A DNA stretch of 13,227 bases, from the NCBI GenBank assembly GCA_946410505.1, contig CAMKAP010000032.1, positions 1 through 13,227 of the forward strand. Reading direction: 5' to 3'. Position 1 is the first letter of the stretch, and each line of letters starts with the position of its first letter. A model generated the notes under the pieces. It worked only from the letters and a program-made list of their open reading frames with translations. It searched no databases and had not been told where the DNA came from. The DNA comes from an uncultured Clostridia bacterium (GTDB lineage: Bacteria; Bacillota_A; Clostridia; Oscillospirales; Oscillospiraceae). The position numbers and the translations under genes are program-made. Positions 1-5,810 of this stretch are shown piece by piece.

Positions 1-53
1 TAAAATCCCTTGCGGGCAACCGCGTACCGGTTCGAGTCCGGTCACCGGCACCA
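1..53 (+). tRNA. tRNA-Leu(UAA), 3' part (5' end outside window)
   Basis: The window opens inside the anticodon loop. Bases 1-3 (taa) fit the anticodon, with aa completing the loop and tccct (6-10) as the 3' anticodon stem. A long variable arm follows, with stem gcgg/ccgc at 12-15 and 20-23, which marks a class II tRNA (Leu/Ser/Tyr). The T arm is accgg/ccggt (26-30, 38-42) around the loop ttcgagt (31-37). The 3' acceptor strand is caccggc (43-49), with discriminator A50 and encoded CCA at 51-53. The acceptor implies a GCCGGTG 5' end, typical of bacterial tRNA-Leu. The isotype is well supported. The anticodon is inferred from the loop register because the 5' half is not visible. Confidence 0.9.
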
Positions 54-88
54 GAAAGAGGGCATCCTTTCGGATGCCCTCTTTCTGG
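51..88 (+). terminator. Hairpin terminator overlapping the tRNA CCA end
   Basis: This is a perfect 17-bp inverted repeat (51-67 with 72-88) closed by the tetraloop tttc. The left arm begins with the CCA of the tRNA, so the stem would include the mature 3' end. The 3' arm is pyrimidine-rich (ctctttct) but no clean T-run follows. I read it as the transcription terminator of the tRNA gene. A processing signal is the alternative. Confidence 0.6.
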
Positions 89-90
89 TG

Positions 91-160
91 GCCAGCCTTC
101 GGCTGGCGATGATCCGCTTCGCTCAAATTCTTGGGAGGGAATAACCAATCCCCTCCCAAG
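91..160. repeat. Two further inverted repeats after the tRNA
   Basis: The first has stem gccagcc/ggctggc (91-97 and 101-107) with loop ttc. The second is a perfect 10-bp stem, cttgggaggg (130-139) with ccctcccaag (151-160), around an 11-base loop. Neither is followed by a T-run. They may belong to a dispersed palindromic repeat or to decayed tRNA-terminator units. The function is unknown. Confidence 0.55.
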
Positions 161-212
161 CCCGCCCCATGCTACCTTGATCACTGGTTCGGATTTGGAT
201 TGCCCCGGTGCG

Positions 213-249
213 CCAAGAAGAGCACCCCTATGAGGGGTGCTCTTCTTGG
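213..249. repeat. 17-bp inverted repeat resembling the tRNA-terminator hairpin
   Basis: This is a perfect stem (213-229 with 233-249) around the three-base loop atg. Like the hairpin at 51-88 it starts with CCA and ends with TGG, and it has the same stem length and a similar purine-rich left arm. The bases before its CCA (ggtgcg) look like a degraded acceptor end, but no T arm can be folded. I infer a relic of a duplicated tRNA 3' end plus terminator. The alternative is a member of a dispersed palindrome family. Confidence 0.5.
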
Positions 250-427
250 TACTGGCGATCCCAATCTCCAAGCGGCCCCGGCGACGGCGCGAAGCGCCTA
301 GTCCCCGGAGGGGATTCGAGTCCGCTCGGAGCCGGATCGCAGCAATATGTCGATCCTTGCGCCCTTTCACAGACTGCTCCTTTTGGTATCGGTGGCCACA
401 ATCACAAAAGCGGCCCCGGCGAAGGCG
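246..427. repeat. Degenerate direct repeat, copies at 246-289 and 383-427
   Basis: Both copies start with ttggta and end with a 20-base block (270-289 and 408-427) that differs at one base (aagcggccccggcga, then c or a, then ggcg). The middle parts are only loosely similar. The copies lie about 138 bp apart. This suggests an old tandem duplication of an intergenic unit downstream of the tRNA. No coding or regulatory role is evident. Confidence 0.45.
278..335. other. Possible compact four-way (cloverleaf-like) fold
   Basis: Four stems pair without conflict. The closing stem is ccggc (278-282) with gccgg (331-335). The first arm is ggcgc/gcgcc around gaa (286-298). The second arm is tcccc/gggga around gga (302-314). 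The third arm is cgag/ctcg around tccg (317-328), extendable by two pairs to 315-330. The first arm contains GCGAAGC, a sequence known to form a very stable mini-hairpin. The layout recalls a shrunken tRNA but lacks tRNA arm lengths, so it is not a working tRNA. It could be a tRNA relic, a small structured RNA, or chance pairing in GC-rich DNA. Confidence 0.3.
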
Positions 428-468
428 GTGTCTTTCGATCTGCCCACTGGAATTAAGACATTGGCCTA

Positions 469-505
469 TGCTATAATAAGCGCAGCAGCGCTTATTATAT
501 TTTTT
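469..505 (+). promoter_or_regulatory. Extended -10 element inside a 12-bp palindrome with T-run
   Basis: TGCTATAAT (469-477) is a consensus extended -10 motif. No good -35 lies 16-18 bases upstream, which extended -10 promoters can tolerate. The TATAAT begins a perfect inverted repeat, 472-483 with 488-499, around agca, followed by six T (500-505). The segment can be read two ways: as the polymerase promoter with an overlapping operator, or as an intrinsic terminator blocking read-through from the tRNA side. The sequence does not decide between them. Confidence 0.4.
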
Positions 506-506
506 A

Positions 507-550
507 TGTCATTTTTCTCGCCCCTGACGGGGCAACCGAAAAACATGACA
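507..550 (+). other. Large stem-loop in the polymerase leader
   Basis: The outer arms tgtcat (507-512) and atgaca (545-550) pair, followed by a T4/A4 segment with single-base bulges. A perfect inner stem gcccc/ggggc (520-524, 529-533) closes on the loop tgac. If transcription starts near the -10 motif at 472-477, this structure lies in the 5' untranslated region about 57 bases before the start codon. It may affect transcript stability or translation. No known riboswitch family is recognised. Confidence 0.4.
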
Positions 551-606
551 ACTTATACCAGACCAAAGACCAATACTATTGATCGGCGAGAGGGCGGTGA
601 GAACAG

Positions 607-2115
607 ATGCCGGAGAAGACCTATATTGCCATCGACCTGAAGAGCTTTTATGCCTCCGTGGAGTGCCGGGAGCTGGGGAAAGACCCGCTGAGCACCCATC
701 TGGTCGTAGCGGACAAAAGCCGCACAGAAAAGACGATCTGTCTCGCGGTCTCCCCCTCGCTGAAGGCATACGGCGTGCCGGGTCGGGCGCGCCTGTTTGA
801 GGTCGTGCAGCAGGTAAAGCTGGTCAACGCCAGGCGGCGCGCAAAGGCGCCCGGCCATGTTTTCACCGGCAAATCCTCCGACGCCGACGCACTGGCGGCC
901 GACCCCTCACTGGAGCTGGATTATATCGTGGCTACGCCGCGCATGTCCTACTACATGGAATACAGCACCAGGATCTACAACATCTACCTGAAATACGCAG
1001 CGCCCGAGGACATCCATGTGTATTCCATCGACGAGGTGTTCATTGACGCAACCGAGTACCTGAAAACCCGCGGCATGAGCGCCCGCGATTTCGCCATGCT
1101 GATGATCCGGGACGTGCTGAAAAGCACCGGGATCACCGCGACGGCAGGCATCGGCCCCAACCTGTATCTCTGCAAGGTCGCCATGGACATCTGGGCCAAA
1201 CACATTCCCGCGGACGCGGACGGCGTCCGGATTGCAGAGCTGGACGAGACGACCTATCGGCGCTATCTCTGGGCGCACAAACCGATCACGGATTTCTGGC
1301 GAGTCGGCAGGGGCTATGCGAAAAAACTCGCCGACAACGGCATGTTCACCATGGGCGATGTGGCCCGCTGCTCGGTGGGCGGCCCCAACGACATCAAAAA
1401 CGAAGCGCTGCTGTACCGGCTCTTCGGTGTGAACGCGGAGTTGCTGATCGATCACGCCTGGGGCTGGGAGCCCTGCGAGATCCGGCACATCAAGGCCTTC
1501 AAGCCCGAGAACAACAGCCTCAGCGTGGGGCAGGTCCTGCAGGAGCCCTACAGCTTTGAAAAGGCGCGGATCATCGTCCGGGAAATGACCGACGGGCTGG
1601 TGATGGACCTGGTGGAAAAGCAGCTCGTGACCGACCAGATCGTGCTCACGGTGGGATATGACATAGAGAATCTGAGTCCTGCCTTTGAGGGTGAGATCGA
1701 AATCGACCGTTACGGCCGCAAGGCGCCGAAGATGGCGCACGGATCAGAGAACGTCGGACGACAGACCTCCTCCGCCAGACTGATCATGGACGCAGCCCTG
1801 CGGCTGTATGACCGGATCGTGGACCGGAAGCTGCTGGTCAGGAGGATGTACGTGGTCGCAAACCACGTGACCGACGCCGCGGCGGCGAAGGCGGAGCCCG
1901 CCTTTGAGCAGATGGATCTCTTCAGCGAGCCGGAAGAGGAAAAGGAGACGCGGGAGCAGGAGCAGGCCGCTCTTGCAAAGGAGGAGCGGCTGCAGCAGGC
2001 CATGCTCTCCATCAAAAAGCGCTACGGCAAGAACGCCATCCTCCACGGCACAAGCTTCCAGGAGGGTGCCACCGGCAGGGACCGGAACAAGCAGATCGGA
2101 GGGCATAAGGCATAA
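607..2115 (+). CDS. Y-family DNA polymerase (UmuC/DinB type), translesion synthesis
   Basis: The 502-residue product is a Y-family error-prone polymerase that copies past DNA lesions. The palm motif IDLKSFYASVEC places a metal-binding Asp at residue 10, and YSIDEVFID (139-147) supplies the catalytic D142-E143 pair. The fingers/palm continue to about residue 210. A helix-hairpin-helix-like thumb follows (GRGYAKKLADNGMFTMGDV, about 234-252), and the little-finger domain spans roughly 300-420. QMDLF (435-439) matches the beta-clamp-binding consensus, and a charged tail ends in IKKRYGKNAILHG (469-481), a motif I associate with Firmicutes UvrX/YqjW-like members. The length is longer than DinB (about 350) and typical of this UmuC-like group. 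The start at 607 is supported by gagggcggtgag just upstream. It shares one base with the downstream gene. No umuD-like gene is present. No frameshift or lost catalytic residue is seen. Confidence 0.93.
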   Translation: MPEKTYIAIDLKSFYASVECRELGKDPLSTHLVVADKSRTEKTICLAVSPSLKAYGVPGRARLFEVVQQVKLVNARRRAKAPGHVFTGKSSDADALAADPSLELDYIVATPRMSYYMEYSTRIYNIYLKYAAPEDIHVYSIDEVFIDATEYLKTRGMSARDFAMLMIRDVLKSTGITATAGIGPNLYLCKVAMDIWAKHIPADADGVRIAELDETTYRRYLWAHKPITDFWRVGRGYAKKLADNGMFTMGDVARCSVGGPNDIKNEALLYRLFGVNAELLIDHAWGWEPCEIRHIKAFKPENNSLSVGQVLQEPYSFEKARIIVREMTDGLVMDLVEKQLVTDQIVLTVGYDIENLSPAFEGEIEIDRYGRKAPKMAHGSENVGRQTSSARLIMDAALRLYDRIVDRKLLVRRMYVVANHVTDAAAAKAEPAFEQMDLFSEPEEEKETREQEQAALAKEERLQQAMLSIKKRYGKNAILHGTSFQEGATGRDRNKQIGGHKA

Positions 2116-2534
2116 TGGAACCCAGCCACGAATACGACGACATCATTGATCTCCCCCATCATGTGTCCGCCGAGCGGCCGCACATGCCCATGACGGACCG
2201 GGCGGCCCAGTTTTCCCCCTTTGCCGCCCTCACAGGTTATGACGCGGCCATCTTGGAGACCGCCCGCCTTACCGACGAAAAGCGCGAGCTGAGCGAGGGG
2301 CAGAAGGACGCGATCGGCAGGCAGCTCGCCGCACTGCAGCTAAGGCTGAAAAGCTACCCTGCCGTCACCGTTACCTACTTTGTACCCGACAGCCGGAAGG
2401 CGGGAGGCGCCTACCGGACCGTGACGGGGGACGCGAAAAAGGTCGACGAGCACCTGGGTCTGCTGGAGATGCGCAGCGGGCTCACGATCCCCTTTGACGA
2501 TATTTTGAGTCTGGAATGCGCTCCCGATCGTTAA
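2115..2534 (+). CDS. YolD-like protein, polymerase partner of unknown mechanism
   Basis: This 139-residue protein starts on the ATG of TAATG, so its start overlaps the polymerase stop by one base and translation is probably coupled. A GGAGGG at 2098-2103 lies inside the polymerase end. Residues 24-54 carry the pattern MPMTDRAAQFSPFAALTGY, then E..RLT, which resembles the small YolD-like proteins encoded next to UvrX/YqjW polymerases in Firmicutes. The middle (about 50-80) is a charged helix and the C-terminal part looks beta-rich (TVTYFVPD, then GAYRTVTG). No catalytic motif, signal peptide or membrane segment is visible. The family assignment rests on this motif and the gene pairing. The role is unknown; an accessory to the polymerase is an inference. 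Confidence 0.8.
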   Translation: MEPSHEYDDIIDLPHHVSAERPHMPMTDRAAQFSPFAALTGYDAAILETARLTDEKRELSEGQKDAIGRQLAALQLRLKSYPAVTVTYFVPDSRKAGGAYRTVTGDAKKVDEHLGLLEMRSGLTIPFDDILSLECAPDR

Positions 2535-2544
2535 GATAAGAAAA

Positions 2545-2588
2545 AGCAAGAGGCAAATTTGCGCTTCCGCGCGAATTTGCCTCTTGCT
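2545..2588. terminator. Bidirectional hairpin terminator between convergent operons
   Basis: A 15-bp perfect outer stem (2545-2559 with 2574-2588) continues through a T-G pair into gcgc/gcgc, closed by ttcc at 2565-2568. Read on the minus strand the hairpin is followed by TTTTTCTT, a good intrinsic terminator for the sugar operon. On the plus strand it follows the YolD-like stop by 10 bases but has a weaker T-tract. Confidence 0.85.
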
Positions 2589-2602
2589 GCTTGATGGATC
2601 GC

Positions 2603-3442
2603 TCAGCCCTTGACGGCGCCGGCGATAAAGCTGTCCTGGATCTTCTTGCTCATAAAGATGTAGAAGATCAGGGTCGGTATCGTCGCTATAGACAGCGCCG
2701 CGCCGATAGGCCCCCAGTCCGTCGTGTACTGACCGGACAGAGACTGTACGCCGACAGGCAGCGTCCGCCACTTGTCCGAGTTGATGAAAATGTTGGCGAA
2801 CATCAGCTCGTTCCAGCACTGCAGGAAGGTATAGATGCCGACTGTGGCGACGGCAGGCTTCATCAGCGGGACAATGATCCGGAAGAAGGTGCCCCAGGTG
2901 CCGCAGCCGTCCAGCATCGCCGCCTCGTCCAGATCGTAGGGGATATCCCCCATGAAGCCGGTGCAGACCAGAATGCCCATTGCCAGGGAGAAGGCCGAAT
3001 ACGGGATGATCAGCGCCCACAGCGTATCGAGGAGCTTGATCTTTGCCAGGGTCGTGTACAGCGGCACGATGGAGGCGTGGATGGGGATGGTCAGGCCAAG
3101 CATGAAAAAGCTGTTCATGCGCTTGCGCCCTTTCCAGCGGAGCCGTGTGATCGCGTAGGTGGCCATAACGGAGGCCGCCAGCGTGATAAAGATCGTTGTG
3201 ATTGCGACGATCAGGCTGTTGAGGAAGTAGCGCGGCATATTGCCCGTGTGAAGCGCACGCGTGTAGTTGCTCCACACCCATTCCCGCGGGAGGCCGGCGA
3301 CATTCTCGCCGAAGATCTCGGCGTTGGTTTTCAGGGAGAAGGTCAGCATCCAGTAGACCGGGAAAATGCTGATCAGCGCCCAGAGGATCAGAAGGCAGTA
3401 GATCAGGATTCTTTTCGGTTTGCTCTCATACAGGCTGTTCAT
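2603..3442 (-). CDS. Carbohydrate ABC importer permease, MalG/MsmG type
   Basis: The 279-residue protein is an inner-membrane permease of the CUT1 sugar importer family. It has about six hydrophobic segments, the first near residues 11-33. The cytoplasmic EAA loop that docks the ATPase is at about 173-192 (DEAAMLDGCG, then IIVP), and the family C-terminal ending SFIAGAVKG is present. Its ATG lies one base past the stop of the upstream permease gene, and its AAGGAGG is inside that gene, so the two are translationally linked and should form a heterodimer. It is the last gene of the operon, 15 bases before the hairpin at 2545-2588. The substrate cannot be read from the permease. Full length. Confidence 0.93.
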   Translation of the reverse strand: MNSLYESKPKRILIYCLLILWALISIFPVYWMLTFSLKTNAEIFGENVAGLPREWVWSNYTRALHTGNMPRYFLNSLIVAITTIFITLAASVMATYAITRLRWKGRKRMNSFFMLGLTIPIHASIVPLYTTLAKIKLLDTLWALIIPYSAFSLAMGILVCTGFMGDIPYDLDEAAMLDGCGTWGTFFRIIVPLMKPAVATVGIYTFLQCWNELMFANIFINSDKWRTLPVGVQSLSGQYTTDWGPIGAALSIATIPTLIFYIFMSKKIQDSFIAGAVKG

Positions 3443-3443
3443 C

Positions 3444-4322
3444 TCACTTTTCCTCCTTGAAAACCGCGTTGATCACCAGCGCGAAGAAGAAGCACAGGAT
3501 GATCAGCATGACGGCGATGGTGGAGCCCATACCGTAACGGTTGCGCAGGAACAGCATGCTGATCATCAGCGTGCTCGGCACTTCCGTCGTATGGCTCGGA
3601 CCGCCGTTTGTCAGAACATAGATCAGGTCGAAGGATTTCAGAGAGCCCGTCACCGCGAAGATGACGCTGACGCGCAGGATGGGGCGGATGTAGGGAATGA
3701 CGATGTAGCGGTTGACCTGCGAGGGCGTACAGCCGTCCAGCAGGGCGGCCTCGGTCAGCTCTGTCGGGACGCCCTTGATGCCCGCGTACATGAGCAGCAT
3801 GTGATAGCCCACATACTGCCACAGGATCGGTACGAAGGCCGCGCCAAGGGCGTATTTCTTGTCGCCCAGCCAGATCTGCGTCCACTTTTCCAGCCCGATG
3901 GCGCGAAGCAGGACGTTCAGCACGCCGTAGTCGGGGTTATAGATCTTCAGCCACAGCTGGCCGATGACCACCGTGGAAATCAGCACCGGCATGAAATAGA
4001 TGGACAGCAGCGCCGTCTTTCCCTTAATCGGCCTGGCCAGACGCAGCGCCAGCCACAGCGCAAAGGGGAGCTGGATGCAGCAGGAGAGCAGCGCCAGCAA
4101 AAAGGCGTTTTTCAGCGCTCTGGAGATATTGATGGATTTGCTGGTGAAGAGCTCAACGTAGTTTTTAAAGCCGATAAACTCCGGCGTGGTAAAGCCGTTC
4201 CATTTGGTCAGGCTGTACATGAGAGACATGACGATCGGGGCGATCAGAATGGTCACGAACAGGGCCAGCGCTGGCAGCAGGAACAGAAAGATGTTGAGCT
4301 TGTATCGGAACGATTTGTTCAT
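3444..4322 (-). CDS. Carbohydrate ABC importer permease, MalF/LacF/UgpA type
   Basis: The 292-residue membrane protein is the MalF-side partner of the neighbouring MalG-type permease in a CUT1 sugar importer. A hydrophobic first segment spans about residues 11-35, and several more follow. The EAA loop begins at residue 191 (EAALLDGC) and ends in IVIP near 210. The conserved TNGGP lies at about 238-242. The short cytoplasmic N-terminus and the lack of MalF's large periplasmic loop fit Gram-positive family members. The start is backed by AAAGGAGAG about eight bases upstream. It follows the binding-protein gene after a 106-base gap that holds a hairpin. Substrate unknown. Confidence 0.93.
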   Translation of the reverse strand: MNKSFRYKLNIFLFLLPALALFVTILIAPIVMSLMYSLTKWNGFTTPEFIGFKNYVELFTSKSINISRALKNAFLLALLSCCIQLPFALWLALRLARPIKGKTALLSIYFMPVLISTVVIGQLWLKIYNPDYGVLNVLLRAIGLEKWTQIWLGDKKYALGAAFVPILWQYVGYHMLLMYAGIKGVPTELTEAALLDGCTPSQVNRYIVIPYIRPILRVSVIFAVTGSLKSFDLIYVLTNGGPSHTTEVPSTLMISMLFLRNRYGMGSTIAVMLIILCFFFALVINAVFKEEK

Positions 4323-4338
4323 CGTCTCTCTCCTTTGT

Positions 4339-4399
4339 GATACAATGTTGGAAACAGGGGCGGTTCCCGGTGCCGGGAACCGTCCCCCATTCCTGTATC
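4339..4399 (-). other. Intercistronic hairpin between binding-protein and permease genes
   Basis: The core stem pairs cggttccc with gggaaccg around ggtgcc, extended by a ggggc/gtcccc arm with one bulge (4357-4387). An outer gataca/tgtatc pairing (4339-4344 with 4394-4399) may close the whole element. No T-run follows on the minus strand, so it is not a clean terminator. Such hairpins between a binding-protein gene and permease genes often lower downstream expression or protect the upstream mRNA. That role is inferred here. A REP-like dispersed palindrome is the alternative. Confidence 0.55.
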
Positions 4400-4428
4400 A
4401 GTCAGTCAGATGAGCGGAGAGCCTTTGC

Positions 4429-5685
4429 TCAGCCGAGGTCAGCGTCGAGACCATCGACGTACTCCTGCGGGCTGACTTCGCCCGCCCAGGCCATCTCAAT
4501 GTAATCGAGGTAGGTGTTCGCAGCGTCGGCGCTCAGGAAGTTGTCGCCGAAGAGCACCATATCCTCGGCCTTGGAGGCCATGTCGGCCGCGGCCTGGATC
4601 AGCTCGTTGACCTCAGCGTCGGGATCGGCAGCCCAGCAGGGCAGATTCGCGCCGCTCTTGTAGTCGGCATCGGACATGTAGCGGGCCAGGAAGAAGGCGG
4701 CCTCGACAGCCAGATCCTTGTGCTCGGAAGACTCGGTGACGGCCAGGGTGTTGTTGGGGCCGCCGATCATGGAGTAGAGAGGAATGGAATCGTCAAGCAC
4801 GGGGAAGGTGCCGGCCTTGACCGTGAACTGGGCCTGCTCGCCGATATCCTTGTTGTTCCAGGAGCCGTTCTGATAGAAAGCGGTCTTGCCGGCGATGAAG
4901 TTGTTCTTCACTTCGTCGTTGCTCAGAGCATTGGCGCTGGGATCAAAGTAGCCCTTGTCAATCATGCTCTGGAAGGCCTCAATGGCCTTGACAACGCCTT
5001 CGTTGTTCCAGGAAGCCTCGCCGTTGTACATGTCGCGGAGGGCCTGGCCGCCGACAGACTTGATGACCAGGGGCTCAACGTACTCGGACAGGCACCACTT
5101 TTCCTTGCCGGCAACGCCGAAGGGGATAATGCCCTTGGCAACCAGCGCGTCGCAGCAGGCCATCATGTCCTCATAGGTCGCGGGGATTTCGTCATAGCCG
5201 ACCTCGGCCAGCAGATCCATGTTGGCGTACAGGGTGATCAGAGACATGGTATAGGGCACGCCGTACATGCTGTTGTCATCGCCGTAGCGGACGTTGACGG
5301 TCATGGCCTCGGGCAGCTCGTCCTTATAGGCCTCATACTCCTTGTCCACACAGTAGACGCGGCCGGCATCGACAAACTCGCCCAGGAAGCCCATGCCCCA
5401 GGTGAAGAAAATGTCGGGCAGGCCTTCGCCGGAAGACATGGCAGCCTTGATCTTGGTCTTGTAAGCTTCATTTTCGGTGGTAACATGCTCGATCTTGACG
5501 CCGGGGTGCTCGGCCTCGAAGGCGGCAATGGCGTCAACGAAGGCCTGGTGGCTGGAGTCACTCTCGGTGGCGATGGACCACAGGGTCAGCGTCACCTCAT
5601 CATCGGCACAGGCGACCGTGGGGGCCACGGTGAACAGTGCAACGATCATGCAGAGTGCAAGGGCGAGAGACAGAATTTTTTTCAT
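4429..5685 (-). CDS. Extracellular sugar-binding protein of an ABC importer
   Basis: The 418-residue protein is a family 1 extracellular solute-binding protein that captures a sugar or oligosaccharide for the adjacent permeases. It starts MKKILSLALALCMIVALF, a classic signal peptide, and the mature part begins near residue 27 with VTLTLWS, the usual first strand of the fold. FEAEHPGVKIE, LPDIFFTWG and MYGVPYTMSLITLYAN are typical family blocks. I chose the ATG at 5685 rather than an upstream in-frame one at 5763 because AAGGAGGA lies five bases before it and the signal peptide begins there. The residues before cleavage are TVACADD: Cys26 could be lipidated, but T at -3 is a poor lipobox and ACA could serve signal peptidase I. 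The ligand is unknown; the GH3 neighbour suggests a beta-linked oligosaccharide. Confidence 0.92.
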   Translation of the reverse strand: MKKILSLALALCMIVALFTVAPTVACADDEVTLTLWSIATESDSSHQAFVDAIAAFEAEHPGVKIEHVTTENEAYKTKIKAAMSSGEGLPDIFFTWGMGFLGEFVDAGRVYCVDKEYEAYKDELPEAMTVNVRYGDDNSMYGVPYTMSLITLYANMDLLAEVGYDEIPATYEDMMACCDALVAKGIIPFGVAGKEKWCLSEYVEPLVIKSVGGQALRDMYNGEASWNNEGVVKAIEAFQSMIDKGYFDPSANALSNDEVKNNFIAGKTAFYQNGSWNNKDIGEQAQFTVKAGTFPVLDDSIPLYSMIGGPNNTLAVTESSEHKDLAVEAAFFLARYMSDADYKSGANLPCWAADPDAEVNELIQAAADMASKAEDMVLFGDNFLSADAANTYLDYIEMAWAGEVSPQEYVDGLDADLG

Positions 5686-5810
5686 GATGTTCCTCCTTGT
5701 TCTTTTCCTTTTTGATTTATTAAGGATCTGGGCTGCCGCGCTTCGCTTTGAACGGGGAAGCATCGCACGGGGACCAAATTCTTTCCGAGTGAGATGGGCC
5801 GCGCAGGACC

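Larger units (their letters stand above)
54..606. other. Intergenic stretch with no credible gene
   Basis: No open frame here looks like a gene: the short frames are low-complexity, overlap one another and start inside inverted repeats. The stretch instead holds a chain of strong hairpins (51-88, 91-107, 130-160, 213-249, 472-499, 507-550), a degenerate direct repeat (246-289 and 383-427) and a possible cloverleaf fold (278-335). Its right end must carry the promoter and leader of the polymerase gene that starts at 607. Base composition changes at about 450, from GC-rich repeats to an AT-rich promoter-like segment. Confidence 0.7.

Noticed and set aside
1..53. tRNA-Leu as an attachment site for an island carrying the polymerase pair
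   Set aside because: No integrase is present, and the tRNA 3' end is not repeated elsewhere in the window.
311..324. ggattcgagtcc as the T loop of a second tRNA
   Set aside because: The flanking bases do not form a T stem or an acceptor stem, and no CCA follows at the right distance.
208..640. Several short plus-strand open frames of 73-97 codons downstream of the tRNA
   Set aside because: They overlap one another, start inside inverted repeats, are low-complexity (Pro/Gly/Arg/Ser) and lack ribosome sites. They look like frames through GC-rich repeats.
4357..4387. Intrinsic terminator after the binding-protein gene
   Set aside because: No T-run follows on the minus strand, and the permease genes downstream lack their own promoter-like region; an intercistronic hairpin fits better.
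5686..5810. A separate promoter or operator before the binding-protein gene
   Set aside because: No AANCGNTT core and no convincing -35/-10 pair were found in this gap, only the strong ribosome site.
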